Below, one piece after another: positions 1 through 12,000 of a DNA stretch of 15,674 nucleotides (positions are counted from its first letter, which is position 1; every line of letters begins with the position of its first letter). The stretch covers positions 1 through 15,674 of the forward strand of contig JBGCFY010000321.1 in the NCBI GenBank assembly GCA_045110315.1, given 5' to 3'. The notes beneath the pieces are model-generated. The model did no database searches. It saw only the letters and a list, made by a program, of their open reading frames with translations, and was not told where the DNA came from. The stretch comes from CALFBG01 sp045110315. Lineage in GTDB: Bacteria; Bacteroidota; Bacteroidia; Chitinophagales; Saprospiraceae. A program made the position numbers and the translations under genes.

Positions 1-3000
1 ATCTGACAAGGAAATTGTAGGTCTCCTCAAAACACACAAAGAAGAAATTATTACTTTTTTGAAAGGAGAATTGGAGGGATTAAAAGAGATGACGGACGGT
101 GGACATAACGTTACGGCTTTTGATCGAGATTCGGTAGAACGAATTCCTTTGTCTTATGCACAACAACGGCTTTGGTTTATTGATCAGTTTGAAGGAAGTC
201 TTCCTTATCATATGCCGATGATTCAAAAGTTTGATCAAAACTTAAATCATGAGGCTTTAGCATACGCGCTTAAAGAAATTGCCAATCGGCACGAAGTTTT
301 ACGAACGGTATTCTTAGATGATGAAGGGAAAGCTTACCAAAAAATTCTTCCAAAAGATCAGTGGGAACTAAACTACGAAGAACGTTTAGCGCTTGGGGAG
401 CAGGAAGAGGCTGCGATCGTACAAACACTCGTTCCGCTTAAGGTCAACCGAGCTTTTGACTTGTCTAAAGATCATCCATTTAGAGCAGACTTGATTAAGG
501 TATCGGAAGAAGCCTATTATTTAGTATTAGTAATACACCATATTGCTTTTGATGGTTGGTCCAACACGATTTTCATCGGAGAATTTACGGAGTTGTATCA
601 AGCAAAGTTAGAAAATAGAACTCCTGAATTACCAGCGTTACCCATTCAGTATGCCGATTACGCTTTGTGGCAACGCACTTATTTAGATGGTGAAAAGTTA
701 GCGCAAAAACTTGATTACTGGGAACAAAAATTAACGGGCGTAGAAGTTTTAGATTTACCAACTGACTTTGCTAGACCTGCGATTCAAAGTACCCGAGGAG
801 CACATCATAATGTAAGCCTTAATAAAAATGTTTGTGATCAATTATTTGAGTTGGCGCAAAAAGAAGGGGTTACCATGTTTATGCTTTTTATGACCACTTT
901 TAAAGTTTTACTACATAAATATGCAGGAAAGGAAGACATTGCGGTCGGAACACCGATTGCCAATAGAATGCAACCTGAAATTGAAAACTTAATTGGATTT
1001 TTTGTTAATACCTTAACGATTCGTAGTGACGCCAGCAATAATCCTAGTTTCAAAGGTTTACTGCAGCAAGTGAAGAAAACGGTATTGGATGCTTATGATA
1101 ATCAAGAGGTGCCATTCGAAAAAATAGTGGATCGCGTAACGGACGAGCGAAACATGAGCCACAGTCCATTATTTCAAGTGTTATTTTCTTTCGAAGCGAG
1201 TAATGAAAAAACTAAAAAAGCTAAAGCAAATTCAAGTCAAGAAGAAAATTCAGACAAAAAGGAAGAAGACAAAATTTATGAATCTTCCATGTTTGATATC
1301 AGTTTTATCATTTCAGAAGGTCCCGAAAAATATGATTTAAAAGTTGAATACTGTAGCGACTTATTTTTGCCTAGTTCAATTGCCCAAATGGCAAAGCATT
1401 TTGAGCAACTATTATCTTTAGTTAGTCTCAACGCAGCATTGACTTTGAAAGAACTTAATGTGCTAAGTTCTGCCGAAGAAAATTTGATTGTAAAAGAGTT
1501 TAATAATACCGATTTTGCCTTTCCAAAAACAGCTACTGCCATAAGTTTGTTTGAAGATAGTGTTGCAAAATTTGGTACGCGTACTGCCGTTGCTTTGGGT
1601 GCGGAAACTTTAACGTATAACGAATTAGAAGAACGTTCCAATCAATTAGCACAGTATCTAAAAAAGCAAGGGGTGAAAAAAGAAACCCTCGTTGCTTTAT
1701 GCATGAATCGCTCTTTAGATATGATGGTGGGGATTTTGGGTATTCTAAAAGCAGGAGGTGCCTACGTGCCGATTGCCGCAGATTATCCACAAGATCGAAT
1801 TAATTATATCTTGGAAGACAGCCAATCTAAATTTGTTCTTACGGATACAGCAACGACGTCACTTTTTGCGGAGCACAAAGATTTAACCGTTGTTTCTTTA
1901 ACGGAAGATCGAGCAAAAATTGCCAAGGCTTCAAAGAAGAAATTGTCGATTGCTTTGCAAGCTGATAATTTGATGTACGTCATTTATACTTCGGGTTCTA
2001 CGGGAAGACCTAAAGGAGTTATGGTCGAACATTCCAGTAACATCAATATGGCATTGGATCAAATCCGAAGCTTTGGGGTTACCGAAGAAGACCATGTTCT
2101 ACAATTCGCCTCAATTGCTTTTGATGCGTCAGTGTATGAAATATTTATGGCGCTCTATGCTGGCGCAAGTTTAGTGTTGGTAGATCAAGAAACAATTAAG
2201 GAAGGTGCTAATTTTGTCAATTACCTTAAAACACAAGAAGTTTCAGTGGTTACTTTACCGCCTGTTTATTTATCTGTTTTAGATACGGCGAGTTTGTCTT
2301 TCTTACGAGTTATTATTACTGCGGGGGAAGCCGCCAACGTAGCACAAGCCACACAGTGTGCCGTAGCCAGTAATTACTATAATGCTTACGGTCCTACAGA
2401 ATGTGCCGTTTGTGTTTCTTTTTATAAAGTATCGCCAGAAGATCAAGATCTAGCGCAAATTCCAATTGGTAAACCGCTTTCGAATACTAAGCTTTATATC
2501 TTAGATGAGGATTTAAAAGCGGTCCCGATTAACGTAGAAGGAGAGATTTGTGTAAGTGGGGAAGGTTTGGCTAGAGGTTATTTGAATCGAGCAGATTTGA
2601 CTGCGGAGAAGTTTGTCGATCATCCATATGAAAAAGGCATTAAATTATATCGAACGGGAGACCGAGGAAAATTTTTGGCAGATGGAAATATTGTATTCCT
2701 AGGTCGGAAAGATGATCAAGTAAAAATTAGAGGTCACCGAATTGAATTGGGAGAAATCGAAACGGTTTTACACCAAATGCCTGAGATTAGCCAATGTATT
2801 GTCGTCGCCAAAAAAGATAAAGCGGGTAATAATCGTTTACTGGCTTATTACGTTGGAGAAGAAATAGTAGAAGATACCAATATTAGTGCGTATTTGAGTG
2901 CTCAGTTACCAGCTTACATGGTACCGCAAATTATTATTGGTTTAGAGGCCTTTCCACTAACTACGAATGGTAAAATTGATAAAAAAGCTTTACCAAATCC

Positions 3001-6000
3001 AGAAGCAGCAAGTGCTGATGAGCAAGAATACCTTGCACCTCGTACGCCATTAGAGGCAGATGTTGCGGAGATTTGGAAGTCGCTACTTAACGTAGATCAA
3101 GTAAGTGTACTCGATAATTTCTTTAAGTTAGGGGGAGATTCTATCATCAGTATTCAGGTGGTTAGTCGGATTAAACGACTTGGGTATCAGTTGCAACCAC
3201 GAGATTTATTTCATCACCAAACCGTTGCTGCTCTTGCTCAATTCCTTACGGATGATTTAGAAAAAACTACAATACTTGCAGAGCAAGGCGAATTAACAGG
3301 AACGGCTGATTTGCTTCCGGTACAACAATGGTTTTTTGAAAAAGATTATCAAAGTCTTTCTCATTTTAATATGGTGAACCTCTTTGAAGTTGATAAAGAA
3401 GTTAACCTCACCGAATTAGATCAAATCTTAAAAGCATTGGTGGCGCAACATGATGCTTTGCGATTCCGTTATACAAAATCTGCGGACAATGATACTTTTA
3501 TTCAAGAATTTGGCTCCGTCGAAGCGAAGGTGGAATTTGTAGATTTGACTAAAACTAAAGTCAAAGATTTTGAAAAAACAATTACGAATACTTGTCAAGC
3601 TTACCAAGAAAGTTTAGATATTGAAAAGGGAGAATTAATCAAAGCTGTTTTTATGGCTACGCCTAAAAAACAAGCAAAGAATCGATTCTTTATCGTCGTA
3701 CATCACTTAGTGATTGATGCCGTTTCTTGGCATATTCTATTGAGTCAGTTACAAGAAGGAATGGACGCTGTCCGCGCAGGGGAGGCTATTGATTTTGGTA
3801 AGAAGTCTACTTCTTTCAGACAATGGGGCGAAAAGTTGAAAGAACACACGGTAACGGCACCCGTAGAAGCACAATTACCCTATTGGGAAAAAGTAGCAAA
3901 CGCTTATGAAGCACTACCCGTCGATCATCCAGAAAATACGGATAAATCTTTATTAAAGGACGCCGATATATGTGAGGTTAGTCTCTCAAAAGCGCTCACT
4001 CAAACCTTACTCAAAGAAGCAAATAGTGCTTACGGAACCGAAATAAATGATCTACTTTTAAGTGCTTTAGCAAAGACGATTAGCGACTGGTCTGAAAAAG
4101 AAAACGTAGTCATTGGTTTAGAAGGACATGGTAGAGAATTCATCACTGCGGAGATTGACATTACGAATACACTTGGTTGGTTTACGAACCTGTATCCTAT
4201 TTCCTTAGCTGTATCACCAGCAATGCCTAGCGCAGACTTGATTAAGTCTGTAAAAGAACAATTGAGAACGATTCCAGGTAAAGGGCTTTCGTATAATTTA
4301 CTTCGTTATTTACATCCCAAAGAAGAAGTTCGCCAAAGTTTAGGACAAGCTAAATGGGATATTGTCTTTAACTACTTAGGACAAGAAGATAATACCACTA
4401 GCACTGAAAATTGGTTAATGGGAGCTACCGAAGCACCTGGTATATTTGTCGCAGAAGATTACCCTTTAAGTCATAACTTTGAGATCAATGGTGCCATCAC
4501 TGGTGGTCAATTGAACTTAACTTGGATGTATTCTCAACAATACTACGAAAGATCAACCGTAACGCAAATTGCGGAAAAATTCATCGAGAATTTGAGCACC
4601 TTAGTTTTGCATTGTCAAAAACAAGAAGGTACTGAAAAAACGGCATCAGATTACGGGATAGCGCCAGAAGTGGATTATAAAGAGTTGAACGCTTTCTTAA
4701 TGGAAGAGGAAGACGGACAGCCACGAAAAGCATTGATCGAAGGACTTTACCGACTAGCACCAATGCAAGAAGGAATGCTTTTTCATCACTTATACGATCA
4801 AGGGTTTGGAGGATATACGGAACAACTGACTGTTGATTTTTTAAGTGGACTGGATGTTAATGCTTTCAAAAAAGCTTGGGAGTTTGTAATCGAGAATCAT
4901 ACTATTTTACGCACACGGTTTTTTAGTAATAGTTTGAGTATTCCGGTACAATGTGTATATAAGAAAGTTGATTTATCTTTTGAACATCATGACTTCACTA
5001 ACTTTACAAAAGAAGAACTACAAGAGGCCGTAGAAAAATTTGCGGAAGCAGATTTAGCCAAAGGTTTTGATTTTAATCAAGTACCATTGATGCGAATTAA
5101 TGTAGTCAAATTAGATGAAAAAGCCTACAAGATGTTTTGGACTTTTCATCATATTCTCATTGATGGTTGGTCTAATCCAATTCTGATAGAGGAACTCATG
5201 ACGGCTTACGAATTACTAAGCGAAGGAAAAACTTTTGCCAGCATCAAAGATTCGATCGCAATCGAAGAAGATCGCTTTGAAGATTTTATAAAATATATTG
5301 GTACAAAAGATAAAACGGTTGAACAAGAATTTTGGAAAAAGTATTTAGGGGAGTTTGAAACGCCCAGCTTATTACCGTTTATCGACGATAACTTAGCTAG
5401 AAACAAAGGTGGGGTTACCGAAGAACTAGAACATATTTTTACGGAAGAAACCACGAAAGCGATTAAGGCGTATTGTCAAGCCAACTTCATTACGGCCAAT
5501 ACTTTTATTCAGGGTATTTGGGGATTTTTATTATCTAGGTATACGGGCAATGAAGACATTCTTTTTGGTGCTACGGTTTCTGGTCGACCTTCAGATTTGG
5601 CAAATGCAGAACGGATGATTGGTCTGTTTATTAATACCATGCCCGTTCGAGTTAAATTGAAAGCAGACGCAACGATTTCAGAAGTACTGACGGTTTTACA
5701 AAACGAACATACTGCTGCAAGAGAGTACCAATATACGGCACTTAATGATATTCAACGATGGATTGACTTTAGTGGAGAATTTTTCGATTCTTTGATCACT
5801 TTTGAAAACTATCCACTCGGAGATGCCGTCGGACAAGCAGACTCTTTGGAAGTAGGAGCGGTAGAAGTCAAAGAACAAACGAATTACCTATTATCTATTG
5901 CGGTCTCTTTGTCGCATGTACTTGATTTTAAATTTAGATATAATTCGAATTTATTAGAAGCATCTTTCGCAGCAATGATGAAAGAGCATTTTATCTTAGC

Positions 6001-9000
6001 AATAGAACAGACGCTTCAAAAAAATATAACGAAGTTCAGCGAGATCGAACTTGTAACACCCAAGGAGAAAGTACTATTGTTGAATACCTTCAATGATACT
6101 ACGCTTCCTTACCCAAAGGATAAATCTATCATTGCCTTTTTTGAAGCTCAAGTAGCCGCAGCTCCTACTAAAACAGCATTGATTTTCAACGGAGAAAATT
6201 TAAGTTACGAAGCTTTAAATCAGCGCGCGAACCAATTAGCAGCGTACTTACAGGAAAAAGGCGTACAGCCAGCAGACAAAATTGGTATACTATCTTATCG
6301 AGGCTTTGATATGATCGTAAGTCTCCTAGCAACTTTGAAATGTGGCGCGGTTTACGTACCGCTAAATATTGATTATCCTAAGGCTCGTTTAGAATTTATT
6401 CTGAACGATGCTGGCGCAAAATTCTTGATCTACCAAGAGGAAAATCTTTTAGCTAAAACGGGCTTAACCGATTATGAGTTTATTGCAGTAGCAGATAGCG
6501 CTACTTACGCAACGGAAGCAGTAACTATACCTAACTCACTGAGTTTAACCTCAAGTGTATACGTCATGTATACCTCTGGTACGACGGGACAACCGAAAGG
6601 GATTTTGGTGAATCAAGATAATATCTTAAAACTTTGTTTTGAGACGGGACCAATTGCAATTTATCCCGAGGACCGTGTTTTACAATGGTCAAATTTCTCT
6701 TTTGATGGTTGCACCTATGAGATTTTTGGAGCGTTACTAAACGGAGCAAGTCTGTGCATGATTGCCGAAAAAGAAGCACAAGATCCAGTAAGTTTAGCGC
6801 GCGTGATTAGAGCTGAGCAATTAACCGTCAACTTTATGACGACTGCTTTATTCAATGCTTTTGTCGATCAAGATTTAGAGGCGTTAAATGAACTACGAAT
6901 CGTACTCTTCGGGGGCGAATTAGTTTCTGTTCCTCATGTGAAAACAGCTTTAGCAACGCTAGGCGCTGGAAAAATTATTCACGTTTATGGTCCAACGGAA
7001 ACAACAACTTACGCAAGTTATTATCCGGTAGAGCATTGCAATGATGATCGTGTTCCTATTGGTAAACCATTGTCGAATACGCAACTTTATATCTTAGATC
7101 CCAAAGGAGATTTAGTGGGTGTGGGCATGACTGGAGAAATCTATATCGGAGGGGCAGGTGTCTCAATGGGATACTTGAATCGAACAGAATTAATGGCTGA
7201 AAAATTTGTCGAGGATAAATTTAGCAAAAAGCCAGGTGCGAAATTATATCGTACAGGTGACCTTGGGTTTTGGTTGCCAGAGGGAAATATAGAATTTATT
7301 GGTCGGAAAGATTTACAAGTAAAAGTAAGAGGATACCGAATTGAATTAGGGGCGATTGAGACCAAATTGCAAGAATTAGATGCAGTTAATAACTGTGTCG
7401 TACTAGCGAAAGCGGATCCTTCGGGTACGAAGCGTTTGATCGCATATGTGATTCCAAACGGAACCTACCAAAAAGAAGAAATTCTGAATTACTTAAAGGA
7501 AGAGTTACCAGAATATATGGTGCCTTCCATTATGGTAGATTTACCAGAATTCCCGTTGAATGCCAATGGTAAAGTAGATAAGAGAGCTTTACCGGAACCA
7601 GACCTCGGTGCGTTAATCAGTGAAGATTATGTAGCTCCACGAAATAAAATGGAGGAACAATTGGTCGCAATTTGGAAAGAATTATTACATTTAGACAAAG
7701 TCGGTGTCTACGATAATTTCTTTGACTTAGGTGGTCATTCTTTATTAGCCACTAGAATGATGTCTGCGATTCGCAAAGAATTGGAAGTAGAGATTTCTGT
7801 AAAAGAATTATTTACAAAACCCAACGTTGCAGCCTTATCTAACTTTATCCTGACTGCTGCGGCAAAATCTTCCCTAGTAAAAATTACAGCACAAGAACGT
7901 TCCGACAAAATGCCTTTGTCTTTTGCACAAGAACGCTTGTGGTTTATCGATAAATTAGAAGGGAGTTCGCACTATCATATTCCTACCATCAATCGCCTAG
8001 AAGCAACACTTGATAAAACAATTTTAACGGATGCTTTACAGGAAATTGTAAATCGACACGAGGTATTAAGAACGGTGTTTAAAGAAGATAAAGGAAGTGC
8101 TTATCAATATATTCTTCCAGAAAATGAATGGACTTTAGAATATGATGAAAATCCTGCTTATACAAATGTTGAAGTTTTAAGTGCGGCGATTAATACAGAA
8201 GTATCCAAAGCATTTGACTTAGCAAAAGACCATATGCTTCGCGCTAAATTATTCAAAGCCTCGGAAGCTGAATATGTCTTAGTGATCGTATTACATCACA
8301 TCGCATCGGACGGATGGTCAAGTCCAATCTTGTTTGCAGAACTCGCGGAACTTTACGACGCGAAATTGGAAGACCGCGCTCCTAATTTAGCACCATTAAC
8401 AATTCAATATGCGGATTATGCTTTATGGCAAAGAAACTATTTGCAAGGAGAAGTATTAGATCAAAAAATAGCGTACTGGAAATCAAAACTGTCTGGACTA
8501 GAAGCTTTAGATTTACCAACAGATTTTGTTCGTCCTGCGGTTCAGAGCACCAAAGGAGATCGCGTAGACTTTGAATTGGACAAGAAATTATTCGAAGCAT
8601 TACAAGTGCTCGCTCAGCGAGAAGGAGTGACGGTCTTTATGCTTTTAATTTCTGTCTTTAAAGTATTTTTATATAAATATTCTGGACAAACTGATATTGC
8701 GGTTGGTATTCCAATTGCCAACCGATCACAGACAGAGATAGAAACGCTGATTGGCTTTTTTGTTAATACACTTACCTTGCGTAGTGATTTGAGCGACAAT
8801 CCAAGTTTCCAAAGTTTCTTGAATCAAGTAAAAGATACCACTTTAGAAGCTTACGGTTATCAAGATGTACCTTTTGAAAAAGTAGTTAACGAAGTAGCAC
8901 CAGAAAGAGACTTAAGTCGTAGTCCATTATTCCAAGTGATGCTTTCTTACGAAAACTATGGTGAAAAAAGCAGCGCATTACCAACGGGCTTGTCTTTGCC

Positions 9001-12000
9001 AAGTATTGCCGAAGACTCAAACGAAGCACCAGCAGAAAACGACACAAAAGAGGAAGAGGGATTTGTTTACGAGAGCTCTAAATTCGATCTGAGCTTTAAT
9101 ATTTCTAAGCGAGAAGATACGTTGGAAGTAAGTATTGAGTATTGTAGCGATTTGTTTTTGAAAGAAACAATCGTTAGAATGAAAGCACACTTTCAAGCTT
9201 TGTTAGCAGCGGTAGCAGCGGCTCCTGCGGCTACGATTGACACTTACCATATGCTTAGTGCTGCGGAAGAAACACAAATCCTGGTAGACTTTAATGATAC
9301 GGATAAAACTTATCCTGTAACGGAAACTTTGGTCAGTTTATTCGAAGCACAAGTTGAGGAAACGCCAACGGCGACGGCTATTGTATTTGAAGGTCAGGAA
9401 TTAAGTTATGTTGCATTAAATGAACGAGCCAATCAATTGGCACATCACTTAATTGACAAAGGTGTTACGAAAGAATCTTTAGTTTGTATTTGTTTAGATC
9501 GGAGTCTAGAAATGATGATCGGCATCTTGGCAATTATCAAAGCTGGCGGTGCTTACGTTCCCATCGATCCAACGTATCCCGCAGAAAGAATTAACTATAT
9601 TCTAGAAGATACTGCGGCACGCTTTGTCATGAGTATGGCTTCGCAAGAAGAATTTCTAGGACTGGCAAAAGTATCAGAATTAGTCCTACTAGATAAAGAT
9701 TGGGATACGATTGCCAAAGGACCAAAGCAAAATGTAGCCTTGGATTTACAGCCTAATAATTTGGCTTATGTGATCTACACTTCTGGTTCTACCGGAAAGC
9801 CTAAAGGAGTGCTTAATCAGCATTCTGGAATCGTCAATCGTTTATTGTGGACACAAGATCAATATCAATTGGTAGCCGGAGAAGATGTCGTTTTACAGAA
9901 AACTACCTTCTGCTTTGACGTTTCCGTTTGGGAATTATTCTGGCCTATCATTACGGGCGTAAAATTAGTTTTCGCAACGCCCGAAGGTCATAAAGATAAT
10001 GCTTATTTAAAATCAGTTATCGAAGCGGAAGCAGTGACTACGATGCACTTTGTACCTTCGATGCTAGAAGTATTTTTACCAGATATTCAAAAAGGAGATT
10101 GTCCTAGCTTGAAGCGAGTACTTTGTAGTGGAGAGGCACTCAAAGGAAGTCAGGTCGAAAGCTTTATTAATCGTTTGCCAAATGCAGAATTGCATAATTT
10201 GTATGGACCAACGGAAGCAGCTATCGACGTTAGTTATTGGGCAGCACCGACAACGGCTGCGGAAGTATCCGTAGTTCCTATCGGTAAGCCGGTAGCAAAC
10301 ACCCAACTATACGTTTTAAATAACGGAGGACAATTAGCGCCAATTGGTGTGCCCGGAGAATTGTTTATTGAAGGAATTCAAGTAGCAAGAGGTTATCACA
10401 ATCGACCAGATTTAACTGCTGAGCGATTTGTTGAGAATACAATTACACCCGAACGTTCTGCCGTACTTTATCGAACGGGGGACTTGGTTCGTTGGTTACC
10501 AGATGGTAATATTGCTTACCTCGGTAGAATGGATCATCAAGTAAAAATCAGAGGATTTAGAATTGAATTAGGAGAGATAGAAGCAAAACTGCAAGAATGC
10601 CCACTCGTAAATAGTAGCATCGTAATGGCAAGGCCAGATGCTAGTGGTAATCAACAATTAGTTGCTTACGTAATTGCCAATGAAACTTATGACAAACAAG
10701 CCATTCAGAACTTCCTAAAAGCACAATTACCTGAATACATGGTTCCGTCTATGATGATGGAATTAGCTGTTTTTCCGTTGAACTCAAATGGTAAAATTGA
10801 CCGCAAGGCACTTCCAAAATTTGATGCTTCTGAATTAATTACCAATGAATATGTTGCTCCTCGCAATGAATTAGAAGAAACATTAGCTAGTATTTGGAAG
10901 AGTTTACTCAACGTCAGCCAGGTTGGTATTCATGACAATTTCTTTGAACTAGGAGGAGATTCAATCATCAGTATTCAGGTTGTTAGTCGAATCAAATTGG
11001 CAGGCTACGCGATGCAACCGAGAGATATTTTTCAATATCAAACAATCGCTAGTTTAGCAGCAGTGATTAAAGATCGAGTGAATACGGTTAAAGTCTTGAC
11101 GGAACAGGGTGTGTTGGAAGGACCCGCAAAACTGTTGCCAATACAACAATGGTATTTTGAAAAAGACTTTTCTAATCTTTCTCATTTCAACCAAGCCAAT
11201 CTTTTTAGTCTTGATAGCAACGTACCCGTTGCACACTTGGATACAGCACTGAAAGCGATCGTTGCACAACACGATGCTTTGCGTTTTCGATATACAAAAG
11301 AAGAGCAAACCGCAGCTTGGACGCAAGAATATGGAAGCTATGCGGGAGGATTAGATATCGTAGAATTAAAAGAAACGGAAGCAGAAAAGTTAAGCGAAGA
11401 AATCGAAGCCGCTTGTCAATTCTATCATGAAAACCTTTCAATTGAAAGAGGAGAATTGATTAGAACGGTGTTGCTTAAGACGCCAAATCCAAAAGAAAAT
11501 AATCGATTACTTATTGTAATTCACCATTTAGCAATTGATGGTGTTTCTTGGAGAATTATTTTGGATCAATTCCAATTGGCAATGGAAGCTTTGGAGAAAG
11601 GACAAGCAATTGACCTTGGACCAAAGTCAAGTTCGTACCGACAATGGGAGGCAGCACTCGAAGAGTATGCCGTAACGGATTTCGTACAGGCACAATTACC
11701 AATGTGGCAAGAAGTTGCAGCAGCGTACAAAAGTTTACCACTCGATTTCACCAAAGCAGATCAACCTGCGAATGAAATGACGAGTACGATGATTGCCTTA
11801 GAGGAAGGGCTTACGGAATCTTTATTGAAAGATACCAATCAAGCGTATCATACGGGAATTAACGATATTCTCTTAGGTGCTTTTGCAAAAACGGTTAGCA
11901 AATGGTCCGGTCAAGAAAAAATTGTTATTGGTTTAGAAGGACATGGTCGAGAGTACATCTCCGATGAAATGGATATCACAAATACGGTTGGATGGTTTAC

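Noticed and set aside
137..1440. C1 as a starter condensation domain that attaches a fatty acid.
   Set aside because: Its motifs fit the LCL group and resemble C3 closely, and a docking domain in front suggests a chain donor protein. Not disproved, but no positive evidence.
4622..4744. Possible gene boundary or extra domain between E1 and C2 (and similarly 12431-12556 between E2 and C4).
   Set aside because: The frame is continuous through both linkers and they match the short E-C linker pattern (S/F-D-Y-G-x-x-P-E-V-x-Y). No stop codon or start context is present.
4937..4956. The exact 20-base repeat (second copy 12749-12768) as a mobile-element or attachment-site repeat.
   Set aside because: Both copies encode the same conserved residues at the same place in C2 and C4, so common descent of the domains explains them.
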